The notes below the pieces were generated by a model. That model did not search any database. It worked only from the letters and a program-made list of their open reading frames with translations, and had not been told where the DNA came from. The position numbers and the translations under genes are program-made. A stretch of 64,000 nt of DNA from Deltaproteobacteria bacterium (GTDB lineage: Bacteria > Desulfobacterota > Desulfarculia > Adiutricales > Adiutricaceae): positions 1 through 64,000 of the forward strand of contig JAISEL010000023.1 in assembly GCA_031264185.1 (NCBI GenBank). The letters are read 5' to 3'. Position 1 is the first letter of the stretch, and each line of letters opens with the position of its first letter. Below, in pieces: positions 41,631 to 51,235 of this stretch.

Positions 41631-42608
41631 CTATATAATACTGGCCTCTACAAGACGACGATAATGCTCTCCTAATACAGTTAACTTGCATGCCTTACTG
41701 TTCATAGCTGCATGCCACATATGTGGCGCATCGACTGGAACGACAATGTTGACTCGGTTATAATTTTGTAACGTTGCAAATATCGTAGTGTGTGTGGGGT
41801 CAGGTGTAGGAGTGCCTGGGAGTTCCCCACCATTTCTTTCAGGCTCGTAGCTTGGGTCAAGACTGTATTCAAACCCTGGCACGGGAAATAGCATGTTCAA
41901 TTTTTGCAGTTCACTTAGAGCTATGGGTGGCTGAACCTGCCTTAAAGAAACAAAGCTTTTGACGTTTGTTTTGAAAACAGGCCGTTGTGCCCAAGGACCG
42001 AGAGATTGATCAATATGAGCATACATGCTACCAGGGCTCACCGCTCCAACCAAATTTGCCGCAGCACCATTTAAAGCATCGACTAGCAATTCTGTAAACA
42101 CACCCCGGCCATTAACTTCTGTAGCATATTGTTCAGCGGTCGCAGCAGTTAAAATGGTAAGCCCATCAGGCAATACTGAGACATTTTTACATAATGTGTC
42201 TTCAGCCGCACTTCCAGAATTACAACTATCTAGTATTATTATTTTATTTTTTGATCTGGAATTGTTCGCCCAAGCCATTATGTCGTTTAAGGGAATGCCG
42301 TCACCTTTATTTTTGCATTCACTAGTAGCTAAATACCCGCCGGTCTTATCGACATACCCATGTCCAGAAAAATAAAATAATGCGATATCACTATCGCCAG
42401 AGAAAAGCTCTTCCAAACTATTTCGCAACATTTCCTTAAGTATTGAGGCATCACAGTTGTCTGATATAAGAGGCCTGACCCCGAAGTTAACACTTCCATC
42501 ACTATGCCTCTCAAGCACATTTTTAACAGAATAAGCGTCATTTGCACATCCATGCAAATTGCTTAAATGATTATAGTTATTAATTCCTACTATCAAAGCC
42601 TTACGCAT
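41631..42608 (-). CDS. Caspase-like protease, type IV Thoeris effector candidate
   Basis: A 325-residue C14-type protease. The caspase fold fills about residues 1-215, with [12 protein letters not shown] at the start, catalytic His83 (YFSGHGY) and Cys129 (LDSCNSGSA). The C-terminal region (about 230-325) includes a Pro-rich linker ([11 protein letters not shown]) and an unrecognised small domain that could bind a ligand. The gene lies 31 nt downstream of a TIR gene in the same direction. Bacterial TIR-caspase pairs have been described as type IV Thoeris: the TIR makes N7-cADPR, which switches on the protease to degrade host proteins. Assignment here rests on domain pairing. Confidence 0.85.
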   Translation of the reverse strand: MRKALIVGINNYNHLSNLHGCANDAYSVKNVLERHSDGSVNFGVRPLISDNCDASILKEMLRNSLEELFSGDSDIALFYFSGHGYVDKTGGYLATSECKNKGDGIPLNDIMAWANNSRSKNKIIILDSCNSGSAAEDTLCKNVSVLPDGLTILTAATAEQYATEVNGRGVFTELLVDALNGAAANLVGAVSPGSMYAHIDQSLGPWAQRPVFKTNVKSFVSLRQVQPPIALSELQKLNMLFPVPGFEYSLDPSYEPERNGGELPGTPTPDPTHTTIFATLQNYNRVNIVVPVDAPHMWHAAMNSKACKLTVLGEHYRRLVEASII

Positions 42609-42639
42609 AGGTAATACTCCATCTTCTATTATAATCTAT

Positions 42640-43044
42640 TTACGCCAGTTCTTTAATCGCTCCTACTATCGAGTTGGTATTCCAGCCAACTATTTTGTTG
42701 GCGTTGTCTTTGACTTTCGTTGATGTCCGTTCTGCCGCCCAAGGTTGGATAGCGACAATTGGCTTGCCATATACATTTCGTGCTATGTCGATTTCTTTGT
42801 CTATCCATTTGCTATAGGAGGCATAAACGCCAGCCAAAATTAGCACCACAGAAGAGTGGGCGATCTGTGTCTTGATCCCCTCATATAGCTGCTTGTCGGT
42901 ACCATTGGTATGTAATGGATCATTACGCGGTACCGAAAAATTTTTATAATCAATTTTAGACGCATCTAAAAAACTAACAAGTTTCTCATAGGCATCTCTA
43001 TATGCCCAGGAATGACTTATAAATAAATGGTAACATTTCGACAT
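42640..43044 (-). CDS. Thoeris-type TIR domain protein
   Basis: A 134-residue single-domain TIR of the DUF1863/ThsB group. The opening YHLFISHSWAYRDAY is diagnostic. The putative catalytic Glu84 lies in WIDKEIDIARN, after SSVVLILAGVYASYSKW. Such proteins convert NAD+ into cyclic signals after phage infection. It begins the minus-strand defence operon, with its ATG only about 35 bp from the right arm sites of the element, so its promoter overlaps the attachment region. Confidence 0.9.
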   Translation of the reverse strand: MSKCYHLFISHSWAYRDAYEKLVSFLDASKIDYKNFSVPRNDPLHTNGTDKQLYEGIKTQIAHSSVVLILAGVYASYSKWIDKEIDIARNVYGKPIVAIQPWAAERTSTKVKDNANKIVGWNTNSIVGAIKELA

Positions 43045-43078
43045 GAACAGCCCCCGTCTTTCTTTATTTTGTGATGCT

Positions 43079-43098
43079 GGTTAGTAATAGGTTAGTAA
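43079..43098. repeat. Integrase arm-type sites, right end of element 2
   Basis: GGTTAGTAA at 43079-43087 and 43090-43098 (11-bp period), matching the core of the TGGTTAGTATT sites at the left end. They lie just inside the tRNA terminator. Confidence 0.7.
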
Positions 43099-43102
43099 AA
43101 GC

Positions 43103-43129
43103 ATCAAGGGCTTAGGGCTTGACGGCCCT

Positions 43130-43140
<11 letters not shown>
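43103..43140 (-). terminator. Terminator of tRNA-fMet
   Basis: A 15-bp perfect stem (ATCAAGGGCTTAGGG with its complement) and an 8-nt loop lie 5 bp past the tRNA CCA end, followed on the minus strand by a short T-rich run. Confidence 0.8.
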
Positions 43141-43222
<82 letters not shown>

Positions 43223-43358
43223 ATACTGAAGGATTTAAAAGGCCTCTTGAAAAGCCGCCCAAATGGCATCCTGTCGAATAAAAGATAATATTAACCTTTA
43301 TTTTGCCGCTTGTCAAGAAAAAAATACACTCAAGGCTGTTTTTTTTCACTCTGGGACT

Positions 43359-44960
43359 TTAATTTTCCGAGAGATCTTTGGCGCAGTCTAAAATGTATTG
43401 AAGCCGGTGAGCATACTGGTGTTCAGCCATGACTCTGGTCCTGGCCGCCTGGCCCATGGCCAGACGCGCCTGGGGGGCCGCCAGGTAATATTCTATTTTT
43501 TCCGGCAGTTCTTTTGGATCCGAGACAGCGGCGACTTCCTTTTCGGAAAAGAGTTCCGAAAGCAGAGGCCTTTGGTCAGCGAGCTGAAAGGCTCCGCTGG
43601 CCGCCAGTTCAAAGGTCCGGGGGTTCACAAAAGCGGACCGGGGATTAAAGCCGTCTTTAAAACCGGAATGGATATTTAAGTTAATGTCTGTACCGGCGTA
43701 GATAAGGGCGCATTCTTCGGCCGTGACTCTCCGGCCTCCTTCAAAAAGATGCCGGGACAGGGGCAAGCCGGCTTCCGGCCAGCCTGAGCCGAAGATTTTG
43801 AACCCAGTGGCCGGATGGTTTGATTTAAGCCAATAGTCAGTCAAAAGTCGGTTTAAGATCAGCCGGCGGTTGGGGTAACCGGCTCCCATCATGGAAACCT
43901 GGGCTTTATACTTTTCAGGCACATCGGTTCGGGGCCGGAAAAGCCGGGGATCTGCGGCCGGGGGCAGATAGAAGGCTCTCTTCAGACCCCACTTTCGTAG
44001 AAGACTTTCGAGGGCAGGGCCTTTTTGGATGTGGAAAAAAAGGTCATAAGCCGGGGCGACCTCTTCCACGTAGCGAAAAAGCTCAAAGTCCTCCACAAAC
44101 CAAAAAGCCAGGAGAGCGTCCGTCTGCGTCCTGATTTCCTGAAGGCCGGAGCTGCTTAAAGGGGCCTGAGCCAGAAATATTATTAAATCAGGCTGATAGG
44201 GCCGGACTTCCGACTGAACCTGGCAGGAGGCCTCATTCATTAAACTGTCTGCTTCCTGGGATCTGCCTTCGTTTATCTCCCGGGCCAGTCCTAAAAGAGA
44301 ATCGTTCCATTTTAAAAGGGAAGTCTCCAAAGACAGGGAAAGTCCGGCGGAAAGCAGGGCCGGCCCTATGGATTCCGAGCCTCCGGACAGAGGTCCGACA
44401 ATGAGTATTTTGGGCGGCCGGTCTTTGGGCAGATACTTTTGGTCAAAATGACATAAGTAATTGCCCAAGCGCAGGAACTGAGACTTCAAAAGCCTTCCGG
44501 ATGGCGGATGTACCAGAAGTTTGGATTCAGCCGGGGGCTGGTATAAAGTCAGATCAAAGGGAGTCTTAAAAATCAGCTGGCCTTTGTTTATTTCCACAGA
44601 AAAGTCGTAAAGCTCCAGAGCTTTTAATGTAACCCGGCTTCTGGGCTCATAACAGGTAACGGAAAGGCCTTTGATTAAAAGATGCTTTAAAGTAAGAGGG
44701 CTGCCCAGACCGAAATACCAGTAATTAATGTTCGGACCGTTTTCCTGCAGTTTATCAGCCGCTAAAGAGGCTTTGCGGCCCGGTTTTCGTCTGGAGTCCT
44801 GGGATTGGCCGTCAATAATTAAAATGGTCTCCCCCGTGTCGAGAGCGGCCGTGGTTACGGCCGGCCCGTCGGAGCCGTCCCCTGTTAAGCGGGCGTAAAA
44901 ATCGGGCTGGTTTTTTTGGATAGCTGTCAGATTCTGGGATAAATAGGAAGATCCGCTCAT
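43359..44960 (-). CDS. CgeB-like glycosyltransferase family protein
   Basis: A 533-residue cytosolic protein. The C-terminal half carries a glycosyltransferase-1-type layout as in CgeB/DUF3880 proteins ([40 protein letters not shown], then [11 protein letters not shown] and [15 protein letters not shown]). The N-terminal half is poorly conserved. Such enzymes are often found near flagellar or surface-glycan genes; the substrate is unknown. Its start overlaps the cobQ stop by 4 nt, so it is translated after cobQ. Confidence 0.82.
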   Translation of the reverse strand: MSGSSYLSQNLTAIQKNQPDFYARLTGDGSDGPAVTTAALDTGETILIIDGQSQDSRRKPGRKASLAADKLQENGPNINYWYFGLGSPLTLKHLLIKGLSVTCYEPRSRVTLKALELYDFSVEINKGQLIFKTPFDLTLYQPPAESKLLVHPPSGRLLKSQFLRLGNYLCHFDQKYLPKDRPPKILIVGPLSGGSESIGPALLSAGLSLSLETSLLKWNDSLLGLAREINEGRSQEADSLMNEASCQVQSEVRPYQPDLIIFLAQAPLSSSGLQEIRTQTDALLAFWFVEDFELFRYVEEVAPAYDLFFHIQKGPALESLLRKWGLKRAFYLPPAADPRLFRPRTDVPEKYKAQVSMMGAGYPNRRLILNRLLTDYWLKSNHPATGFKIFGSGWPEAGLPLSRHLFEGGRRVTAEECALIYAGTDINLNIHSGFKDGFNPRSAFVNPRTFELAASGAFQLADQRPLLSELFSEKEVAAVSDPKELPEKIEYYLAAPQARLAMGQAARTRVMAEHQYAHRLQYILDCAKDLSEN

Positions 44961-46414
44961 TTAAGGCCTTCCAAAGCCTGAAATACGGCTGTCAGATCCA
45001 GATGTTTTTCCAAAGTGTCGGCTAATAGATTAATGCCCTCTTCTCTTAAACTCCAGTAATCAAGGATCTTAGGTTCGGGCAGGCCGGCCCATTTTAAAAG
45101 AGCCTGTCCGCCTTCTGGGTTTTCAAAAATGCCGTGGAGGTAGGTGCCGGCTATCTGATTATCCTGACTTACGGCTCCGTCGGGTCGGCCGTCCGAACGG
45201 ATTATTAAAGGTTTTTCCAAAGAAGGGCCCTGAGTAATGCCGGCGTGAATCTCGTAGCCTTTGACTGAGGGAAAGCTGTTCATCTGAAGAGCGGCCAGAA
45301 CGTTAACCAGCTGTTTTTCCGGCTCCAGAACTGTTTCGGCGTCCAGCAGGCCCAGACCGGGACTGGACCCTGGTTTTGACTCCAGGCCCAGAGGATCGTG
45401 GATCATTTTGCCCATCATCTGATAGCCGCCGCAGATGCCTAATATTTTGCCGCCGTAGCGCAGATGCTTTTGAAAAATCCTGTCCCAGCCTTCTTTTTTT
45501 AAAAAAGCCAGATCCGAGCGGACGCTTTTAGTCCCGGCCAGGATATAGAGGTCGGCCGGAGGAGGGGGCTGACCGGGCCGGGCAAAAGTGACTTCCACCT
45601 GGGGGTTTAATCTCAGAGGATCGAAATCAGTGTGATTGCTGATTCTTGGAGTAATGGGCACAACCACCCGAAAGGGATCTGTCTTTTGAGCCTGGCGGCT
45701 GTCAATGGCGTCCTCCGCTTCAAGATGAAAGCCGACCAGGTACGGCAGAACTCCGTAAACAGGTTTGCCGGTATAAGCTTCCAGCCAGTCTAAACCGGGT
45801 TTCAGGATTTCAATGTCGCCCCGGAAGCGGTTAATGACAAATCCTTTTATCCGGGCCTGTTCGCTTGGAGACAGAACCGTCAAAGTTCCGGCCAGGTGGG
45901 CGAACACCCCGCCTTTATCTATGTCCGCCACCAGAATAACCGGGCAGTCCACCTCTTCGGCAAAGCCCATGTTGGCTATGTCTCCGGCCCGAAGATTAAT
46001 TTCGGCCGGCGATCCGGCGCCTTCCGCCAGAATGTAGGGGTATTGAGAGGCCAGACGCCGGTATGAATCAAGGACCGCTGCTTTGGCCTGTGGTTTATAA
46101 TCGTGGTAAGCCTTGGCCTCCATCTCGGCTAAGGCCCGGCCCTGGATAATGACCTGGGATCCGGTGTCCGAGTTGGGTTTCAGTAAGACCGGATTCATGT
46201 CGCAGGTGGGTTCTAAACCGGCCGCCTGAGCCTGAACTGCCTGGGCCCGTCCGATCTCTCCGCCGTCAACGGTTACGGCGCTGTTCAGAGCCATGTTCTG
46301 GGGTTTAAAAGGGGCGACCTTAAGGCCCTTTCTGAACAGCCAGCGGCAAAGTCCGGTCACCAGAGTGCTTTTGCCGGCATCAGAGGTGGTGCCCTGGATC
46401 ATCAGGGTCGGCAT
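44957..46414 (-). CDS. cobQ: Cobyric acid synthase
   Basis: A 485-residue glutamine-dependent amidase of cobalamin synthesis. It amidates side chains of adenosylcobyrinic acid diamide to cobyric acid. The N-terminal P-loop [15 protein letters not shown], the mid-domain [17 protein letters not shown], the glutaminase Cys in [10 protein letters not shown] and the His in TYLHGIFE are present. The length is normal. No other cob gene is in the window. Confidence 0.96.
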   Translation of the reverse strand: MPTLMIQGTTSDAGKSTLVTGLCRWLFRKGLKVAPFKPQNMALNSAVTVDGGEIGRAQAVQAQAAGLEPTCDMNPVLLKPNSDTGSQVIIQGRALAEMEAKAYHDYKPQAKAAVLDSYRRLASQYPYILAEGAGSPAEINLRAGDIANMGFAEEVDCPVILVADIDKGGVFAHLAGTLTVLSPSEQARIKGFVINRFRGDIEILKPGLDWLEAYTGKPVYGVLPYLVGFHLEAEDAIDSRQAQKTDPFRVVVPITPRISNHTDFDPLRLNPQVEVTFARPGQPPPPADLYILAGTKSVRSDLAFLKKEGWDRIFQKHLRYGGKILGICGGYQMMGKMIHDPLGLESKPGSSPGLGLLDAETVLEPEKQLVNVLAALQMNSFPSVKGYEIHAGITQGPSLEKPLIIRSDGRPDGAVSQDNQIAGTYLHGIFENPEGGQALLKWAGLPEPKILDYWSLREEGINLLADTLEKHLDLTAVFQALEGLK

Positions 46415-46444
46415 ACAAACTCCGAATCGGTCTTTGGATTAGCC

Positions 46445-46636
46445 CTAAGCCTGGGGTTTATTTTCGTTGCTGTCTTCGGGGGGATTTTTTTTGTCAGGCT
46501 CTTCTTTTAAAGCCGATCGAAAGTTAGAAAGCCCCTTGCCCAGATAGCGGCCCAGGTCCGGCAGGCGGCGGCCTCCGAAAACTACGGCCACGAGTATCAA
46601 TATGATGATGATTTCCATCGGTCCTAAGCGTCCCAT
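46445..46636 (-). CDS. tatA: Twin-arginine translocase subunit TatA/E
   Basis: A 63-residue protein. A short N-terminal membrane helix (EIIIILILVAVVFGG) is followed by the hinge GGRRLPDLGRYLGKGLSNFR and an acidic/lysine tail. It forms the transport pore for folded Tat substrates with TatC, which is not in the window. It lies 30 bp before cobQ and may be co-transcribed with it. Confidence 0.95.
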   Translation of the reverse strand: MGRLGPMEIIIILILVAVVFGGRRLPDLGRYLGKGLSNFRSALKEEPDKKNPPEDSNENKPQA

Positions 46637-46666
46637 AGAAGATGTCCTTTTTTAATGAACCGTAAG

Positions 46667-47617
46667 TTAAACCTCTTTTTGACTTTTTTTAGTCGCAAAC
46701 GAGGCAGCTATGCCTATAAGCAGCAAGCCAAAGATCACGTACAGGTTGAAGGCCGAGCCGAAGGGCCAGCAGCGGAGAGTCTCCAGGATAATCTTCACCC
46801 CGATGAAGACTAAGATAGCCACCACAGCCTTTTCCAGATGGACCAGATATTTTTTGGCCGCAGCCAGAATAAAATACATAGACCGCAGTCCCAAAACAGC
46901 CAGAATATTAGAAGAGTATATCAGAAAAGGATCGCGGGTGACGGCTATAACGGCCGGGACACTGTCAAAGGCAAACATCAGGTCGGCAAATTCGACGGTC
47001 AGCAGACACAGAAACATGGGCGTAGCCTTCAGACTGCCGTCTTTTTTGGTAAAGAAACGGTGTCCGTCCATGGAGCTGGAGACCGGCAGAATCTTTCCGG
47101 CCAGGCGGGTGATGCCGTGATTTGAATAATCCTCTCCGGCCTGGGCCGGCTGGCCGATAGCCCGAAACATCTTCCAGGCCGACCAGAGGATAAGTAAAGC
47201 AAAGGCGATGAGAACAGGGGTTTCAAAGGCGGCCAGAATTGAGACGCCGGCTAGGATGAAGACGAATCTTAAAATTAACGCCCCCAGTATGCCGTAGTAT
47301 AAAACCCTGTGCTGGTCTGAGCCTTGGACCCGGAAGGAAGCGAAGACGGCCATGAAGACAAACAGATTATCCACAGACAGGCTTTTTTCCAAAAGATAAC
47401 CGGCTAAAAACAGTGAAGCCTGGGCGTTTCCGTGGGTGCAGGCGATATAAGCGGCAAATCCAAGGGACAAGATAACCCAGAAGGCGGACCATGAAGCGGC
47501 GTTTTTTAAAGAGACGGATGATTCAGAGCGTCGATGGGACCAGAGATCCACAGCAAGGGCAGCCACAACTAAAGCCCCAAAAATAGACATTTGGAATAAT
47601 GTATAATGATCAGACAT
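46667..47617 (-). CDS. TerC family membrane protein
   Basis: A 316-residue inner-membrane protein with about eight or nine hydrophobic segments. TerC signatures are SLSVDNLFVFMAVF and VEFADLMFAFDSVPAVIAVT, whose acids are thought to bind metal. The family takes part in manganese export and in metalation of secreted enzymes. It reads in the same direction as tatA, 30 bp upstream. Confidence 0.94.
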   Translation of the reverse strand: MSDHYTLFQMSIFGALVVAALAVDLWSHRRSESSVSLKNAASWSAFWVILSLGFAAYIACTHGNAQASLFLAGYLLEKSLSVDNLFVFMAVFASFRVQGSDQHRVLYYGILGALILRFVFILAGVSILAAFETPVLIAFALLILWSAWKMFRAIGQPAQAGEDYSNHGITRLAGKILPVSSSMDGHRFFTKKDGSLKATPMFLCLLTVEFADLMFAFDSVPAVIAVTRDPFLIYSSNILAVLGLRSMYFILAAAKKYLVHLEKAVVAILVFIGVKIILETLRCWPFGSAFNLYVIFGLLLIGIAASFATKKSQKEV

Positions 47618-47735
47618 TTATTTCCTAAAAAAGTGAGTAATGGCTAAAAATCGGGTGGGTAAAAACAGCCGGGGCCACCTAAATGACCCCGGCAAAAACC
47701 CTGACAGATGGCGGGCAGGTCTGGGACTGGACCGG

Positions 47736-48005
47736 TCAGTCGTCCCCCAAAATATTGTCGTCGTCAATTATTTCAATGGTCTCTTCGGCTTCATCGTTAG
47801 GCGAAGGTTCGTAGTCCTTGACATTTAGATGGGTTATTAATCCCTCGGCGATTTCCCGTAGCGACAGGACCACTTCTTTGTTTTTCCGCACTGACAGAGG
47901 TTTGGCCCCTTTCTTCAGCTGGCGGGCTCTTTCGGCGGCCAGGTGGACTAAAACAAATCTGTTTTCCACCATTTCCAGACAATCTTCCACAGTAACTCGG
48001 GCCAT
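47736..48005 (-). CDS. rpoZ: RNA polymerase omega subunit
   Basis: An 89-residue protein starting [20 protein letters not shown], with the conserved [12 protein letters not shown] and EIAEGLI segments. It is a structural subunit of RNA polymerase. The acidic tail is typical. Confidence 0.95.
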   Translation of the reverse strand: MARVTVEDCLEMVENRFVLVHLAAERARQLKKGAKPLSVRKNKEVVLSLREIAEGLITHLNVKDYEPSPNDEAEETIEIIDDDNILGDD

Positions 48006-48070
48006 AATTTCTCCACCGGGCTGTCCGCAGAGCCAACCCCCGAACAGTTAAAAGTCTTTAAAATGAAAGC

Positions 48071-48346
48071 CTATCCGTTGACCAGATCCTTCAGGGCTTT
48101 AGCGCATTTGAACTTGATCGTATTTTTGGCCGGAATAGTGATTGTTTCTTTGGTCCGGGGGTTAATTCCGGGACGGGAGGCCCGTTCAACTACGGAGAAC
48201 GTACCCAGACCGGCAATGGCCAGATTGCCGGAGGATTTGATTTCTTGGGCGATTGTGTCTATCAGGCAGTTAAAGACCTTGGCGGTTTGGGCCTGGGTCA
48301 GATTGGTGTCCTCGGCAATTTTAGCCACCAATTCGGCTTTGGTCAT
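48071..48346 (-). CDS. hup: HU family DNA-binding protein
   Basis: A 91-residue HU protein starting MTKAELVAKIAEDTNLTQAQ, with the arm motif ASRPGINPRTKETITIPA. It bends and compacts DNA. It lies upstream of rpoZ, with 65 bp between, in the same direction. Confidence 0.96.
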   Translation of the reverse strand: MTKAELVAKIAEDTNLTQAQTAKVFNCLIDTIAQEIKSSGNLAIAGLGTFSVVERASRPGINPRTKETITIPAKNTIKFKCAKALKDLVNG

Positions 48347-48799
48347 GAAAAATCCTTCCTTACGAAATACTATTGTGTTAGATCAGCCTGAAGACTTAAG
48401 GCCTTAAAAAGCCGCTGCCCTGCAGGACTGTGGGAACAACATAATCACTGATGTCCTAAAATAACTTTAAAAATAATAATAGATGCGAAGATGACATTGT
48501 TTTAAGCTATCCAGACTTTGAAATTTAGCTAGTCTAGCATGAAGAGAAGAAAAAGAAAAGACCAATTTTAAAAATCTGGAAAATATTAAAACCGCAGAAA
48601 TTGTTCAGGCCTTTTCAGTGCACCAAAACTAGCAGTTGCCGGAGCTCCTGGCCGAACGATTTTCCTATCATGCCCTATTTACCTGTCTGGGGTCAAGGCC
48701 TCGGAAAAACAGGCTTCCGGTTTTCATATTTTCCAAAGATTTTGTTAAGATGTTGGCCAAGGTGTTTGCCTTAAATCCAGCTGAGGTTTTTTTCTCTCC
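48347..48799. other. Divergent promoter region between hup and lon
   Basis: About 450 bp, AT-rich in the middle (48440-48600). It must hold promoters for hup (left) and lon (right). No consensus element was called with confidence. No gene is seen. Confidence 0.5.
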
Positions 48800-51235
48800 A
48801 TGGTTGCTTACCGTAATGAACAGGAAATCGCCGATAAACTGCCCCTGCTGGCAGTCCGGGATGTGGTCATTTTTACCAATATGATACTGCCTCTGTCCAT
48901 TGGGCGGGATATTTCCATTAAGGCAGTGGAGGCAGCCCTAAGCGCTTCAAAGCAGCTGATAGTTGTCACTCAGAAGGACATCAGCCAGGATAATCCTGGT
49001 CCGGACGATCTTTATAAGGTCGGCACCGTGGCCCAGGTCACTCAGCAGATCCGTCTGCCCGACGGGCGTCTGAAGATTTTGGTCCAAGGGCTGATCAAAG
49101 CCAGGGTCATCAAGATATCGTCCAAAGAATTATATTTAAATGCCAGTATCGAAGTCATTGAAGAGCCTCCTTCGCCGCCCGAATCGGTGGAGCTGGAGGC
49201 ATTGATGAGAAACGTGAGGGAAAAAAGCCAGAGAATAATGTCTCTCCGGGAAATGCTGTCCGATGAGATAATCGGCTTGCTGGAAGGCCTGGATACCCCC
49301 GGACATTTAGCTGATCTTGTTATCAGTAATATCCAGGTCAAAACGGCTGAAGCCCAGAGAGTACTGGAAACGATTGATCCTGCTGAACGTCTGGCTATAG
49401 TTAATGATATCCTGAGCCAGGAGCTTAAAGTCACCCTGATGCAGGCCAAGCTGGATTCCGAGGCCCGGGAAGAGATGGACCGCACCCAGCGGGAGTTTTA
49501 TCTTCGGGAGCAGATGAGGGCCATTAAAAAAGAACTCGGTGACGACGGCAGTCACGACGATGAAACCAAAGAATACCGGACCAGGATTAAAAACGCCCGT
49601 CTCCCCAAAATTGTAGCCACGGAAGCCGCCCGCCAGTTAGCCCGGCTGGAATGGATGCACTCCGATGCGGCTGAGGCGGCCATTATCCGCTCTTATCTGG
49701 ACTGGATTGTTGAACTGCCCTGGTCGGTGACCACCAGAGACAGACTGGATCTTAGAGAAGCCAAAAATGTTCTGGATGCCGATCATTATAATTTGGAGAA
49801 AGTTAAGGACCGGATTCTGGAGTACCTGGCGGTCATGAAACTTAACCGCCGTCAGAAGGGTCCTATTATCTGCTTTCTGGGACCTCCAGGAGTTGGGAAA
49901 ACCAGTTTGGGCCAGTCTATCGCCCGGGCCATGGGCCGTAAGTTTGTCCGGTTTTCCCTGGGCGGTTTAAAAGACGAAGCCGAGATCAGAGGCCACCGCA
50001 GGACTTATATAGGCGCTCTGCCGGGCCGGATTATCCAGGGCTTAAAGACAGCCGGCTCCAATAACCCGGTTTTTATGCTGGATGAGGTCGATAAAATAGG
50101 TTCGGATTTCCGGGGCGATCCGGCTTCGGCTTTACTGGAAGTTTTGGATCCCGAGCAGAACGCCCATTTTTCCGACCATTACTTAAATTTGCCGTTTGAT
50201 CTGTCCAATGTGATGTTCATTACCACAGCCAACTTCATTGACTCCATTCCCCAGGCTCTGGAAGACCGGATGGAAGTCATCCACCTTTCCGGCTACACAG
50301 CCGAGGAAAAAGTGGCTATTGCCAGAAAGCATCTCCTGCCTCGCTTAATCAGAGATCACGGCCTGAAACCTGGTGATCTGACCGTTCAGGATACAGCCAT
50401 AAGTCAGATTATCAGCGGCTATACCGAGGAAGCCGGGTTGAGGGGGCTGGACCGGAAACTGGCTGCCATCTGCCGCAAAGTGGCCCGCAAAGTAGCCGAG
50501 GGACAGATAAGGCCAAGCCGGATATCCTCCGGTCAGCTGACGAAGTTCTTAGGGCCTCCCGAAGTTCTGCCGGAGCCGGAACGCCGGGCCGATCAGTCTG
50601 GAGTAGTCACCGGTCTGGCTTGGACAGAAAGCGGCGGCGACATAATGTACATAGAGGTCCGGACCATGCTCGGCAAAGGCAATCTTTCTTTGACCGGCCA
50701 ATTGGGCGATGTAATGAAAGAAAGCGCCCAGACTGTTCTGGCCTATATTCGGGCCCACACACAGGAACTGGGTCTGGCGGCCGACTTTTTTGAAAATCTG
50801 GATATTCATATCCATGTGCCGGCCGGTTCAATTCCCAAAGAAGGTCCCTCGGCCGGAGTGGCCCTGCTGTCGGCTCTCCTTTCAGCTTTAATAGACCGTC
50901 CCACGCCCAAAAATCTGGCTATGACCGGAGAAATAACTCTTCGGGGACAGATTTTGGCCATAGGCGGTTTGAAAGAAAAAGCCCTGGCCGCTTTACGGGC
51001 CAGGATAACCAAGATTATCATCCCCCGCCAGAACCAGAAAGATCTGGCCGAGTTGCCCCAGACACTGAAAAGGCAGGTTGAGTTTTTACTGGTTGATAAT
51101 ATCCGGGAACTTCTGGCCATTGTTTTTCCGGACTGTCAGTTCCAGCCGGCCAGGCCCTTTTCCCAGCCGTCCAGACCAAGGCTCAGGCCCAGACCCAGGC
51201 CTCCCCGGCGCCGGACCCAGATTCAGGGACAATGA
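48800..51235 (+). CDS. lon: ATP-dependent protease Lon
   Basis: An 811-residue LonA protease. The N-terminal substrate domain (LPLLAVRDVVIFTNMILPL) is followed by a coiled coil, AAA+ Walker A GPPGVGKTSL near residue 362, Walker B VFMLDEVDKIG, and the protease domain with Ser684 (EGPSAGVALLS) and the Lys of AIGGLKEKALAAL near 727. It degrades misfolded and regulatory proteins in the cytosol. The C-terminus is an unusual Arg/Pro-rich tail (RPRLRPRPRPPRRRT) not needed for catalysis. It overlaps the next gene by 4 nt. Confidence 0.96.
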   Translation: MVAYRNEQEIADKLPLLAVRDVVIFTNMILPLSIGRDISIKAVEAALSASKQLIVVTQKDISQDNPGPDDLYKVGTVAQVTQQIRLPDGRLKILVQGLIKARVIKISSKELYLNASIEVIEEPPSPPESVELEALMRNVREKSQRIMSLREMLSDEIIGLLEGLDTPGHLADLVISNIQVKTAEAQRVLETIDPAERLAIVNDILSQELKVTLMQAKLDSEAREEMDRTQREFYLREQMRAIKKELGDDGSHDDETKEYRTRIKNARLPKIVATEAARQLARLEWMHSDAAEAAIIRSYLDWIVELPWSVTTRDRLDLREAKNVLDADHYNLEKVKDRILEYLAVMKLNRRQKGPIICFLGPPGVGKTSLGQSIARAMGRKFVRFSLGGLKDEAEIRGHRRTYIGALPGRIIQGLKTAGSNNPVFMLDEVDKIGSDFRGDPASALLEVLDPEQNAHFSDHYLNLPFDLSNVMFITTANFIDSIPQALEDRMEVIHLSGYTAEEKVAIARKHLLPRLIRDHGLKPGDLTVQDTAISQIISGYTEEAGLRGLDRKLAAICRKVARKVAEGQIRPSRISSGQLTKFLGPPEVLPEPERRADQSGVVTGLAWTESGGDIMYIEVRTMLGKGNLSLTGQLGDVMKESAQTVLAYIRAHTQELGLAADFFENLDIHIHVPAGSIPKEGPSAGVALLSALLSALIDRPTPKNLAMTGEITLRGQILAIGGLKEKALAALRARITKIIIPRQNQKDLAELPQTLKRQVEFLLVDNIRELLAIVFPDCQFQPARPFSQPSRPRLRPRPRPPRRRTQIQGQ

